A DNA stretch of 64,000 bases from Novosphingobium sp. PC22D (GTDB lineage Bacteria > Pseudomonadota > Alphaproteobacteria > Sphingomonadales > Sphingomonadaceae): contig NZ_MWMO01000001.1 of the NCBI RefSeq assembly GCF_002556635.1, positions 682,001 to 746,000 of the forward strand, given 5' to 3'. The notes beneath the pieces are model-generated. The model was not told where the DNA came from and made no database searches. It saw nothing but the letters and a program-made list of their open reading frames with translations. Position 1 is the first letter of the stretch. The number at the start of each line of letters is the position of its first letter. Below are positions 1 to 10,375 of the stretch, one piece after another. A program made the translations under genes and the position numbers.

Positions 1-1108
1 GATCATCGAGATCCGGAACCCGGCGGCGCATTTCAATGGCTTCGACGGGCGTGGCGCCCATATTCACGTTTCGGCCGCGAGCCAGCGCCAGCAGGCAAAG
101 CCCCAGGCTGTAGACATCGGACCATGGACCGACATTGCGGCCGTACTCGCCGAGTTGCTCGGGCGAAACGTAGGCGAGCTTGCCGGCAAAGCCGTCGCCG
201 ACGATCGTGCGGGCGCCCGGATTGATGTCCTTGGCGATTCCGAAATCGATGATGCGGGCCTTCTGCAGCTGGCCGCCCGGAAGGAGGATATTGTCCGGCG
301 TAAGGTCGCGGTGGATCGCGCCGCCGTCATGGGCGACCTCGAGTCCGGCGGCGAGGCGCTGGGCGAAGTCCAGGATTTCGCGGGTGCTGGGCCGCATCGC
401 GCGCAGCACGTCGCCGAGATTGTCGCCATCGATGAAGTCCGTGACGAAATAAAGGACATTGAGTTCGGGATCCACGGCGAGCACGCGATAGGGAACGATC
501 GCTTCGTGGTTCAGTCCCGTGAGGATGCGCGCTTCCTTGCGAAACATCTCGACCACGAGAGGATCGGCGGCGAGTTCCGGCAGGATGACCTTGATGGCCA
601 CGCGCTCGTCGAGATTGGCGTTGAGCCCTTCATAGACTTCCCCCATCCCCCCCCGGGCGATCAGGCGCTTCACTTCGTAGATGTGATTGAGCACGTCGCC
701 CGGCTGGATGGAACTTCGCTTCGTATCCGCCGCGGGGGGCTCGACCGCCGGGAATTCGGGCGCTTGCTCCGGCGTCTCGGCATCCACGAAGACCGTCCGG
801 TCAGGGTTCGGCTTCGACTCCGGATCGCCGGTCGAACGCAGGGAGTGCCCGCCCTGCGTCCCGGCAAATACCGTGCGGTCCGGCGGCGCCGGACCGCTTG
901 AGGTCTCGGAACCGCCAGCCACGGACCTGCCATCTTGCGCCGGACTCTGCGCATCGGTGGGAGAGACATCCGCTTTCGGCGGCGCCGAGAACCGCGTCGC
1001 GTCCTTGTCCTCCGCTGCAGTCTGCCTGTCCTCAGCCGTCAGCGGGCGGGAGGTTTCTGCCTTGCGCTCTTCCTCGCCGGGCCCGTCCTGCGGCTGCTTT
1101 CCCGTCAT
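1..1108 (-). CDS. Hanks-type serine/threonine protein kinase (3' part missing)
   Basis: A eukaryotic-like Ser/Thr kinase, cut by the left window edge after 369 visible residues. Residues 1 to about 135 are rich in Pro, Glu and Ala, look disordered, and hold the hexapeptide PDRTVF twice (76-81 and 102-107). The kinase domain follows: glycine loop RGGMGEVYEG (152-161), the ATP lysine in AIKV (173), the alpha-C glutamate (192), HRDLTPDN (266-273), DFG (288-290), SPEQ in place of APE (315-318) and the helix-F Asp (331). All core residues are there, so it should be active, but the catalytic-loop Lys of HRDxK is Thr. The ATG at 1108 has no clear ribosome site. An in-frame GTG lies about 105 bases further upstream and is possible. 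Substrate is unknown. Any C-terminal sensor or membrane segment lies outside the window. Confidence 0.9.
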   Translation of the reverse strand, partial: MTGKQPQDGPGEEERKAETSRPLTAEDRQTAAEDKDATRFSAPPKADVSPTDAQSPAQDGRSVAGGSETSSGPAPPDRTVFAGTQGGHSLRSTGDPESKPNPDRTVFVDAETPEQAPEFPAVEPPAADTKRSSIQPGDVLNHIYEVKRLIARGGMGEVYEGLNANLDERVAIKVILPELAADPLVVEMFRKEARILTGLNHEAIVPYRVLAVDPELNVLYFVTDFIDGDNLGDVLRAMRPSTREILDFAQRLAAGLEVAHDGGAIHRDLTPDNILLPGGQLQKARIIDFGIAKDINPGARTIVGDGFAGKLAYVSPEQLGEYGRNVGPWSDVYSLGLCLLALARGRNVNMGATPVEAIEMRRRVPDLDD

Positions 1109-1639
1109 GACACGGCGAGCGCTTGCGTTTGCCGCCAGCGCAGGGGAGCCGTCATTCGGATCACCGTCACAACCGGCCAGGCCGATGCGGCACCGCGACC
1201 CTGCCGGGAGCACCGTTCAGAAACGGAGACAGTTCCGTCGAACGCGACCACAGGCCCCTTGTCAGTTTCCGCGATGCGCATGAGCGGGTGAATGCTTTCC
1301 AACCTTGTGGCCTGAGTGGCAACTGCGGCGCCGATGGGGCCATCCTAGCAATTCGAAATTCTGCGACAAGTCTCAGTAGTTGCAAAGTTCCCAATGCCTG
1401 ATTCGGCGCCGCCGGAAGGATTGCCGCGACCGGCGAATATATGAGTGCGCAGGACCAGGGCTTCACCTCGCGCATCTATGCCTGCCTCGCCGCTTCGCTA
1501 CTTCCATACTCCGCCAGACGTCATCCCCATGGCGGCGATATTGTATGTTCGAGAAGCACTTGCGCCCCGACCGCGAGGTTCATGACGAGGATAGGTCCGG
1601 TTCGGCGGATACGACGCCTCGCGCGGCCCCCGGCCCGCG
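1109..1639. other. Intergenic stretch, no convincing gene
   Basis: About 530 bases between the kinase and the small gene at 1640. Short open frames exist on both strands. One minus-strand frame of 65 codons (1105-1302) ends in an ATGA overlap with the kinase start, but its composition is not protein-like and no ribosome site was seen. Local AT content rises around 1345-1400, which may hold the kinase promoter. I see no repeat or strong hairpin. Confidence 0.4.
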
Positions 1640-1867
1640 TCATTCCTCGTTGAGATCGATCTGGAATGTCGCGAGGTCGGACAGTTCGGACCTCGGCAAG
1701 CCGACCGCATCGAGCCGCGCCTTTTCGACGAGCCGCAGGGCCGCGAGCGCATCGCGCAGGGCGAGATACGAGATCAGGAGCTCCTGCGAGGGGCCATGGT
1801 CGAGGCTGTCGAGCGCGAGGCGCGCGAATTCCTGCGCGGCCAGCGCGGCGCGGTGGGTGTTGCTCAT
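1640..1867 (-). CDS. Small hypothetical protein (75 aa)
   Basis: A 75-residue protein that is mostly helical by composition (Ala, Leu, Glu, Arg, Asp), with no membrane segment, signal peptide or Cys/His metal motif. I do not recognise the family. The gene is supported by a good ribosome site (GGAAGAG, 6 bases before the ATG at 1867) and by a coherent amphipathic pattern, with an acidic end DLNEE. It stands alone: the neighbouring kinase is over 500 bases downstream, and the CoA transferase is divergent about 245 bases away. Function unknown. Confidence 0.6.
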   Translation of the reverse strand: MSNTHRAALAAQEFARLALDSLDHGPSQELLISYLALRDALAALRLVEKARLDAVGLPRSELSDLATFQIDLNEE

Positions 1868-2112
1868 CGTGGTCTCTTCCGATCGGATCGGTTCACTAAG
1901 TAGTGTTGCGTAGTCATGGCGTGCAAGCGATGGCGCATCGCGGCCGTCCGGATCGTCGAACCGCGGCCGGATGCATCGGCACCGCCGCGCTTGCCTGATC
2001 GTCCAGATCGTCCGCGCGCCCGCCCGCGCCGCGGTGACACCGCGCGCGTAGCCGCTTAGCCTTTCGAGTGTGGTGGCGCAGGCCGCGAACGTAACGATAG
2101 GGAAGGATGCGG

Positions 2113-3318
2113 ATGAGCACGAAAGGCGTTTTCGCGGGCGTGCGCGTGATCGAACTGGCGCAGTACGTCTACGTGCCGGGGGCAGGGGTGATGCTCGCGG
2201 ACCAGGGGGCCGAGGTCATCAAGATCGAAACGCTTGAAGGCGATCCCTATCGCTCGCTCAAGATCGGAATGAGACGCGAACTCGGCGGGATCAACATCTC
2301 GATGGAGCAGAACAACCGCAACAAGAAGAGCGTCGCGCTCGATCTCAAGTCCCGCGAAGGCCGAGAGGCGCTCCTGCGGCTCGTCGAGACGGCGGACGTT
2401 TTCCTCACCAGTCTGCGGCCCAAGGCGATCAGCGCGCTCGGGCTCGATGTCGGGGACCTTCGCGCGCGCAATCCCGCGATCATCTACGTGCGCGGCAACG
2501 GCGTGGGCTTTCGCGGCGCCGAGGCCGACCGTCCGGGCTATGATGCCTCGGCGTTCTGGGCGCGCGGCGGTGCGTGCCACGCCTTCACCCGCCCCGGCGA
2601 ACAGCCGACCAGCCCGAGGCCCGCCTTCGGCGATCACACCGGCTCGCTGGCGCTCGCTTACGGGGTGGCGGGCGCGCTCTACAAGCGGGCGATGACCGGC
2701 GAGCCCTCGGTTGTCGAGAACTCGCTGCTCGCAACCGCCTGCTGGGTGCTCTCGGGCGACCTCACCATGACGCAGATGCCCGGCTATGCGACGCATCCCG
2801 CGACGCCGGTCCGCCGGCCCCTCACTTACACTTACGCGACGCGCGACGGGCGCCGCATCCAGCTCATGATCCTCAATCCGGCCCCGCGCTGGGAGGCGCT
2901 GTGCCGCGTCCTGGGGCTCGAGGCGATCATCGACGATCCGCGCTTCGCCGCCGACGATGCGCGCAATGCCAACGCGGACGCGCTCATCGCGCTGTTCGCC
3001 CAGGCCTTCGCCCAGCGCGATTTCGCGGAGTGGAAGCCGCAACTCGAGGCGATCGACATCCCCTGGGAGCCGATCGCGACGATCGAGGACCTCGTAGCCG
3101 ACCCGCAGGTCGAGGCCAACGCGATGATGCAAGATCTCCACGTCGAGGGAACCGCACTGCGCGTGGTTGCCCCGCCCACCGCGTTCGACGGCGAAGCGAT
3201 CCACGGCTCGCCCCGCGCAGCACCGGCCCTGGGACGGCACACCGAGGACATGCTCGCCTCGGTCGGCTACGGGCCCGACGAAATCGCCGCATTGCGCCAG
3301 GCCGGCGCGGTGCGCTAG
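2113..3318 (+). CDS. CaiB/BaiF family CoA-transferase (family III)
   Basis: A class III CoA-transferase of 401 residues, the usual size for the family. These enzymes move CoA between carboxylic acids through an aspartyl-CoA intermediate. The N-terminus has the family pattern VRVIELAQYVYVPGAGVMLADQG followed by AEVIKIE, and the conserved block PRPAFGDHTGSLALAYG carries the expected catalytic Asp in GDH. An ATG at 2107 is in frame, but GGAAGG (2101-2106) abuts it and is spaced 6 bases from the ATG at 2113, so 2113 is preferred. No acyl-CoA dehydrogenase or ligase lies beside it, so the substrate cannot be inferred. It sits alone ahead of rpoZ. Confidence 0.88.
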   Translation: MSTKGVFAGVRVIELAQYVYVPGAGVMLADQGAEVIKIETLEGDPYRSLKIGMRRELGGINISMEQNNRNKKSVALDLKSREGREALLRLVETADVFLTSLRPKAISALGLDVGDLRARNPAIIYVRGNGVGFRGAEADRPGYDASAFWARGGACHAFTRPGEQPTSPRPAFGDHTGSLALAYGVAGALYKRAMTGEPSVVENSLLATACWVLSGDLTMTQMPGYATHPATPVRRPLTYTYATRDGRRIQLMILNPAPRWEALCRVLGLEAIIDDPRFAADDARNANADALIALFAQAFAQRDFAEWKPQLEAIDIPWEPIATIEDLVADPQVEANAMMQDLHVEGTALRVVAPPTAFDGEAIHGSPRAAPALGRHTEDMLASVGYGPDEIAALRQAGAVR

Positions 3319-3432
3319 TCTTGGCGAACCCGCGGCGGATCGCCGGCCCCTGCGACTCCGCAATCCTTGACTTTCTAGGGACGTCCGGCTAGTTGACGGG
3401 TTTCCCGAAAACACAAGTTTACCGGAGTGCCC

Positions 3433-3777
3433 ATGGCGCGCGTTACTGTCGAAGATTGCGTCGACAAGGTTCCCAACCGTTTCGATCTCGTCCTGCTGGC
3501 CGCCCAGCGCGCGCGTGAGATCTCGGGGGGTGCCGAACTCACGATCGATCGCGACCGTGACAAGAACCCGGTCGTCGCCTTGCGCGAGATCGCCGAACAG
3601 ACCGTGGTCCCCGCCGAGCTGAAGGAATCGCTGGTCACGTCGATGCAGCGCGTTCTTCCCGAGGACGACGACGAGATGGACGAGATCGGTTCGCTCAGCC
3701 AGTCGGCCGAGGCGCTGCGCATCACCGCGTCGGCCCCGACCCGCAACACGTCGATCGGTGCCGACTACGACGGCTGA
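3433..3777 (+). CDS. rpoZ: RNA polymerase omega subunit
   Basis: The omega subunit, which binds the beta-prime subunit and helps RNA polymerase assembly. The 114-residue product begins [20 protein letters not shown] and continues AAQRAREI, the omega signature, and has the [13 protein letters not shown] block. The alphaproteobacterial acidic C-terminal extension (EDDDEMDE) follows. An in-frame GTG at 3427 is rejected because the GGAG ribosome site (3424-3427) overlaps it and is well placed for the ATG at 3433. In many alphaproteobacteria rpoZ is next to spoT/rel. Here it is followed by a ParA-like ATPase instead. Confidence 0.95.
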   Translation: MARVTVEDCVDKVPNRFDLVLLAAQRAREISGGAELTIDRDRDKNPVVALREIAEQTVVPAELKESLVTSMQRVLPEDDDEMDEIGSLSQSAEALRITASAPTRNTSIGADYDG

Positions 3778-3798
3778 TCCGGCGCGGGGCGATCCGGC

Positions 3799-4614
3799 GT
3801 GGCGAAAAAGGCCCGAACGCTCCCTCGCATAGCAGGACGCAAGACACCCAAGTCCACTGCCGGCGCAGCGGGCTCGAGTGCGACTATTGCTGTCTACAGC
3901 GTGAAAGGCGGGGTCGGCAAAACGACCATCGCAGCCAACCTTGCATGGTGCTCGGCCGAACTTTCGGGACATCCCACGCTGCTGTGGGATCTCGATGCCG
4001 CGGGAGGTTCGGGGTTCCTCTACGGGCTTGAGCCCAAGGGATCGAAGCTGGCCGAGGATGTCTTCTCCAAGGAGCGCCCGGCCGAGGCGCTGATCCGAGA
4101 GACGTCGTATGACATGCTCGACATCCTGCCCGCCGACGAATCGATCCGCGCGCTCGACGCGCAGCTCATGCAGATCGGCAAGCGCAAGCGCCTGGCCAAG
4201 CTGACCGAGGGGCTCGCCGAACGCTATACGCGTATCATTCTCGATTGCCCGCCGGTGATGAACGAGCTGAGCTCGCAGGTCATCCGCGCCGCCGATCTCA
4301 TCATCGTGCCTCTGCCGCCGTCACCGCTGTCGAAGCGGGCGTTCGACATCGTCGTGCGCGAGGTCGCGGGCACCGGCAAGCGCCATCCGCCGATCCTGCC
4401 GGTGTTCTCGATGCTCGACCTGCGGCGTGGTCTGCACCGCGAAGCGCGCGCGCAGAATCCGGACTGGCCCGCCATTCCCTATGCCAGCGCGGTCGAGCAA
4501 TGCGCCGCGCAGCAGCGGCCGGTCGGCGAGATCGCCGCGCGCAGTTCGGCGGCCGGCGGTTTCAACGCGCTGTGGCGCGCGATCGAACGCAAGCTCGCCC
4601 AACTCGGGAAATAG
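3799..4614 (+). CDS. Orphan ParA/MinD-type ATPase
   Basis: A 271-residue P-loop ATPase of the ParA/MinD group. After a basic 27-residue leader comes the deviant Walker A KGGVGKTT (about residues 36-43) with its signature lysine, then LLWDLDAAGG (A-prime region) and IILDCPPV (Walker B). Such ATPases position DNA or protein cargo on the nucleoid or membrane. No parB-like gene is adjacent, and it is not the main chromosome parA, which usually sits beside gidB and parB. The start is GTG at 3799, 21 bases after rpoZ, with a weak ribosome site, so co-transcription with rpoZ is likely. The cargo is unknown. Confidence 0.8.
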   Translation: MAKKARTLPRIAGRKTPKSTAGAAGSSATIAVYSVKGGVGKTTIAANLAWCSAELSGHPTLLWDLDAAGGSGFLYGLEPKGSKLAEDVFSKERPAEALIRETSYDMLDILPADESIRALDAQLMQIGKRKRLAKLTEGLAERYTRIILDCPPVMNELSSQVIRAADLIIVPLPPSPLSKRAFDIVVREVAGTGKRHPPILPVFSMLDLRRGLHREARAQNPDWPAIPYASAVEQCAAQQRPVGEIAARSSAAGGFNALWRAIERKLAQLGK

Positions 4615-4714
4615 GCGATCGTCGCCGGGCGGGGCGGTAAATTCACATTGCGCCGCACAATGGCCGTTCAGGCGGCTGTTCAGGGGTGTCGCTTGACGCT
4701 AGCGTGCTGTCACG

Positions 4715-5782
4715 ATGAGCGATATCGGTGAGGGAGTCGGCGGGGTCATCGAGGGGGCGCTTCTGGGCGGCGCGGTCGAGCGTGAGCGCGACGGAGCCGG
4801 CGATGCGGGGCACACTCACGAGACGGCCTGCCTCAATTGCGGAACGCCGCTGGCGGGCCCCTATTGCCACCGCTGCGGCCAGGGGGCGCACCTGCATCGC
4901 AGCATCGGCGCGATCTTCCACGACCTGCTGCACGGCGTGCTGCATTTCGAGGGACGCACCTTCAACACGCTGCCGATCCTCGCGTGGAAGCCGGGAGAAC
5001 TGACGCGGCGCTATATCGACGGCGAACGCCAGAAGTTCGTCTCGCCGATGGCCATGTTCCTGTTCTCGGTCTTCGTGATGTTCGCGGTGTTCCAGATCAT
5101 GGGTATCTCGGCGACGAGCAACATGGCCAGCATCTCCGGCGCGGAGCAGGTTCAGGAGGCCGAGAAGAAGCTTGTCGATCAGCGCAAGGACCTGGCCGAG
5201 GAACTCGAGGACCAGGACCTTTCCGGCGAGGAGCGGGCGAGGATCGCCGAGAGGGTGGAGAAACTGGACGCCGATATCGCGGCGCTGCGCACGCTGCCCA
5301 TTTTCCAGGAGGGCGCCGGACGGGAAACGCAGGGCTGGCACTCGGGCTGGAAGCGGCTCGACAAGGGCATCGAGAAGTGGCGCCACAACCCAGGGCTAAT
5401 GCTCTACAAGCTACAGACGAACGCCTACAAGTTTTCCTGGTTGCTGATTCCGATATCGGTGCCGTTCGTGGCGCTGGTGTTCGCGTGGCGCCGGCGCTTC
5501 GGCTTCTACGACCACGCGGTGTTCGTGACCTATTCGATCGCGTTCATGTCGCTGATGGGCATCCTGGCCACGATCGTCGGCAGCTTCGGAGTGCATCCGA
5601 ACTACGTGCTGTCGACCTATTCGATCATCGCTTTCGTGCACATCTACCGGCACCTCAAGGGCACTTACGAACTTTCGCATTTCTCGGCCCTGTGGCGCAC
5701 CATCTATCTCATGATGGCGATCACCACCTTTATTCTGCTGATCTTCGTGATCGCACTGATCATGCTCGGACTGGTCGGCTGA
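4715..5782 (+). CDS. DUF3667 zinc-ribbon membrane protein
   Basis: A 355-residue membrane protein of the DUF3667 type. Near the N-terminus a four-cysteine zinc ribbon (C39, C42, C51, C54; CLNCG and YCHRCGQ) is followed by the family block around FEGRTFNTLPILAWKPGELT and YIDGERQKFVSP. Then come a hydrophobic segment (MAMFLFSVFVMFAVFQIMG), a charged coiled-coil-like stretch (about residues 140-190), and three or four C-terminal membrane segments. Function of the family is not established. It is preceded by a short gap with a TTGACG-like element at about 4693 and is convergent with the diguanylate cyclase gene. Confidence 0.8.
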   Translation: MSDIGEGVGGVIEGALLGGAVERERDGAGDAGHTHETACLNCGTPLAGPYCHRCGQGAHLHRSIGAIFHDLLHGVLHFEGRTFNTLPILAWKPGELTRRYIDGERQKFVSPMAMFLFSVFVMFAVFQIMGISATSNMASISGAEQVQEAEKKLVDQRKDLAEELEDQDLSGEERARIAERVEKLDADIAALRTLPIFQEGAGRETQGWHSGWKRLDKGIEKWRHNPGLMLYKLQTNAYKFSWLLIPISVPFVALVFAWRRRFGFYDHAVFVTYSIAFMSLMGILATIVGSFGVHPNYVLSTYSIIAFVHIYRHLKGTYELSHFSALWRTIYLMMAITTFILLIFVIALIMLGLVG

Positions 5783-5795
5783 GCCGACGGAACGC

Positions 5796-6815
5796 TCAGA
5801 TTTCCCAGGACAATTCCTGCGCTACGGGGCCGGGCGCCTCGTCGAGCGCTCCGGCATCGACGCAACGGTTCCTGCCGGACCGCTTGGCCATGTAGAGCGC
5901 CGCGTCGGCCTCCGCGATCCATCCCTCCGGGCTGCCAACGAAGCCCGAAAGGCACGAGAGGCCGAAGCTCGCCGAGATGCCGCGGCCGGATAGCTCGGGC
6001 ATGTGGAGCGACGCGATCGCCTGCCGCAGGCGCTCGGCGCAGGCTCGGGCGTCCGCGCGCTCGGTCTCTGGCAAAAGAATCCCGAATTCCTCGCCGCCGA
6101 TCCGGCCGAGCATGTCGGAGGGACGCAGCGTCTCTTCGGCCACTTGTGCCACCCGGCGCAGAACGTCGTCGCCAGCCGGATGGCCGAAAGTGTCGTTAAT
6201 CGACTTGAAGTGGTCGATATCAAACAGCAGCAGCGCGCCGGGCCGGGCATAGCGCGCGAAACGGTCGATCACGCGCTTCGATTCCTCGACGAAGGTGCGC
6301 CGGGTGACCGCGCCGGTCAGTGCGTCGTAGCGCGCGATGGTGCGCAGTTCGAGTTCCTCGACGACCAGCGCGGCGAAGCGCGCGAGCAGTTCGATCTCGG
6401 CGGGGTCGAATTGTCGCGCGACGGTGTCCATCGCGCAGAGCGCGCCGAGATTATAGCCGTCGGGCGTGGTCAGCGGCACGCCGAGATAGCTCGACAGGGT
6501 GCCCTCCGTCACGAACGGGTTGTCGCTGAAGCGCAGGTCGCGCCTGGCGTCGGGGACGACCAGCGGCCCGGTCGAGGCGATGGTATGCTGGCAGAACGAA
6601 GCGGATCGCGGTGTCTCGGCGACGTCGAAGCCCTGACGGGTGTGAATTCGCTGGCGATCCCCGTCGATGAAGGTGACGGCACACATCGGAACCCCGAGCA
6701 CGGCCTTCACCAGCGAAGTGATCCGCTCGAAGGGCTCGATGCGCGGCTCGGAGATATCATAGCGCTCGAGCGCCGCCTGCCGGCCTTCTTCGTCTTCCAG
6801 TTTGAATTGCAACAT
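5796..6815 (-). CDS. GAF-GGDEF diguanylate cyclase
   Basis: A 339-residue soluble signalling enzyme. Residues 25 to about 155 form a GAF sensor domain (with the typical PMCAVTFIDGDRQ and PRSASFCQHTI blocks), and residues 165-325 form a GGDEF domain that makes cyclic di-GMP from GTP. The active-site motif is GGEEF (240-244). The inhibitory I-site RxxD (RPSD, 231-234) lies exactly five residues before it, so product inhibition is expected. FDIDHFKSINDTFGH is the conserved metal/GTP region. No membrane segment, so it is probably cytoplasmic and senses a small ligand through GAF. Monocistronic, convergent with the DUF3667 gene. Confidence 0.92.
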   Translation of the reverse strand: MLQFKLEDEEGRQAALERYDISEPRIEPFERITSLVKAVLGVPMCAVTFIDGDRQRIHTRQGFDVAETPRSASFCQHTIASTGPLVVPDARRDLRFSDNPFVTEGTLSSYLGVPLTTPDGYNLGALCAMDTVARQFDPAEIELLARFAALVVEELELRTIARYDALTGAVTRRTFVEESKRVIDRFARYARPGALLLFDIDHFKSINDTFGHPAGDDVLRRVAQVAEETLRPSDMLGRIGGEEFGILLPETERADARACAERLRQAIASLHMPELSGRGISASFGLSCLSGFVGSPEGWIAEADAALYMAKRSGRNRCVDAGALDEAPGPVAQELSWEI

Positions 6816-6942
6816 GATCGTCCGGTCGAAAGTTGGCGACCCTCATGCGGAATAAGGATCAATACGTAGTAAACTTGCCCAGGCCCTCCGCGGAGATTTT
6901 CAAGGCGGCATCCGATCATCGACCGCGCCTCGACCATGCGAA

Positions 6943-6972
6943 AAGGGCCGCGGCATTCCAGCCACGGCCCTT
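6943..6972 (-). terminator. Rho-independent terminator after ftsH
   Basis: A 12-bp stem (AAGGGCCGTGGC on the minus strand paired with GCCGCGGCCCTT, one wobble pair) with a 6-base loop, followed on the minus strand by TTTT. It lies just past the ftsH stop codon and reads best as the ftsH terminator. Confidence 0.8.
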
Positions 6973-6998
6973 CTTGTCACGTGCGCGGCGAGAGGCGC

Positions 6999-8933
<1,935 letters not shown>

Positions 8934-8965
8934 CGTGTGGCTAAACCGTCCTATTGCTGCCGAAT

Positions 8966-8993
8966 ATGTAGGCGCGGGTGGCTGAATGGCAAG
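8966..8993 (-). promoter_or_regulatory. Candidate sigma-32 (RpoH) promoter of ftsH
   Basis: On the minus strand CTTG (8993-8990) is followed after 17 bases by CCTACAT (8972-8966). This matches the alphaproteobacterial RpoH pattern CTTG-N17/18-CYTATnT with one mismatch, about 33 bases before the ftsH ATG. ftsH is a known RpoH target in E. coli. Read by eye, so a prediction. Confidence 0.4.
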
Positions 8994-9124
8994 TTAGCAC
9001 AGGCATTAGCAAACGTCGCCTGCGCATCGGGCCCGGCCCTCGCGCGAAGGTTTTCGCGGCGGATGGCGGACCACGCCAAAAATCGGCGCCCTGCCTGGCG
9101 CGAAAAAAATCACGGGAGAGAGCG

Positions 9125-10375
9125 ATGGGGGCACGGCCGGGAGCCGCGACGGAATGGCGGCGCTATGGAACGGTGCCGCTGGCGGGAGCGATGGGCTATT
9201 CCTGCGCCTCGCTGATGAGCTACGGCTTCGGCCCCTTCGTGGCGGCGATTGAAGCGGAGTTCGGTTGGTCGCGCGCCGTTTCGATGTCGGGCATTACGGT
9301 CACCTCGCTTTTCGCGATCGTGTTCAGCGTGTTCGCGGGGCTGGCGATCGACCGGTTCGGCCCGCGCCGGGTCGGCATTGTCGGCGTCATCCTGATGTGC
9401 GGCGCGTTCTCGCTGCTCTCGACCGCGACCGGGACGCGGCTCAACTGGACGCTGCTGTGGCTGGGCATCGCGGTGGGCATGATCTTCGTTCAGGCCAACG
9501 CTTGGACGAGCGCTGTCGCGAGCCGGTTCGACGCGGGGCGCGGATTCGCCATCGCGGTGACGCTGGCCGGGTCCTCGGTCTGCGCGATCCTCGCGCCGCT
9601 GATCGCCTCGTGGCTCATGGCCGATCGCGGCTGGCGCTTCGGCATCGCCGGGCTGGGTCTGATCTGGCTGGCGCTGACCTTGCCGGTGGTGCTCGCGCTG
9701 TTTCGCGGGCGTCAGGAAGAGGAAATCGCGGCGCGCCGCTCAACGGCGGAGCGCGGCGAGCCGGCCGCGGCGGCGCTGCCCGGCCTCTCGGTGCGCGAGA
9801 GCCTGCGCTTGCCCGCGTTCTGGATCATCGCCTTCGGCAATCTCGCCTTCGTGTTCTATTCGATGTCGATCGCCCCCAATCTCGTCGCGCTGCTCGGCAC
9901 CAAGGGCCTTTCGTTCGAGGCCGCCGCCGCGACCGCCTCGCTCGTCGGCGTGGTGAGCCTCGTCGCGCGCCTTTCGGCCGGCTTCCTGCTCGACCGCCTG
10001 CCCGCGCATCTCGTCGCCACCGCGATCTTCCTGCTGCCGGTGGCGAGCGGGGCGCTGATGCTGCTCGATGCGCCCGGACCGGTGGTGCTGGGCCTCGCGG
10101 TCGCCGGGTTCGGCGCGACGATCGGGGCCGAGTACGACGTCGTTTTCTACCTCGTCTCGCGCCACATGGGACTGCGCCACTTCGGCGCGCTGCTCGGCGC
10201 GATGCTGATGGCGGGCGCGGTGGGCGGCATCTTCGCGCCGGTGGTCGCGGGCGGGCTCTACGACACGACCGGCAACTACGACCTCGTGCTGATGATCCTG
10301 ATGGGCGTCATGGCCGTGGGCGCGACCGGCATGCTGCTGCTCGGCCGCCCCCGCGACGAATGGCCGCAGGCCTAG
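9125..10375 (+). CDS. Major facilitator superfamily transporter
   Basis: A 416-residue MFS permease with about 12 membrane segments. The loop 2-3 signature appears as DRFGPRR (motif A type), and the second half repeats a similar pattern (FLLDRLPAHLV). The overall look resembles the OFA/monocarboxylate group of organic-anion carriers, but the substrate cannot be read from sequence. The frame is open upstream. The ATG at 9125 is chosen because of the GGGAGAG ribosome site 6-7 bases before it and because the protein becomes membrane-like right after it. It ends tail-to-tail with the phosphatase gene (stop codons share CCTAGG) and borders the hydantoinase cluster, so it may import that cluster's substrate. 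Confidence 0.85.
   Translation: MGARPGAATEWRRYGTVPLAGAMGYSCASLMSYGFGPFVAAIEAEFGWSRAVSMSGITVTSLFAIVFSVFAGLAIDRFGPRRVGIVGVILMCGAFSLLSTATGTRLNWTLLWLGIAVGMIFVQANAWTSAVASRFDAGRGFAIAVTLAGSSVCAILAPLIASWLMADRGWRFGIAGLGLIWLALTLPVVLALFRGRQEEEIAARRSTAERGEPAAAALPGLSVRESLRLPAFWIIAFGNLAFVFYSMSIAPNLVALLGTKGLSFEAAAATASLVGVVSLVARLSAGFLLDRLPAHLVATAIFLLPVASGALMLLDAPGPVVLGLAVAGFGATIGAEYDVVFYLVSRHMGLRHFGALLGAMLMAGAVGGIFAPVVAGGLYDTTGNYDLVLMILMGVMAVGATGMLLLGRPRDEWPQA

Noticed and set aside
1105..1302. A 65-codon minus-strand frame that overlaps the kinase start as ATGA.
   Set aside because: Although the overlap suggests coupling, no ribosome site and no protein-like composition were seen, so it is not listed as a gene.
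2056..3972. A minus-strand open frame of 638 codons opposite the CoA transferase and rpoZ.
   Set aside because: GC-rich DNA often keeps antisense frames open. The plus strand has recognised families with good ribosome sites, while this product has no recognisable fold and is biased to Arg, Gly and Asp.
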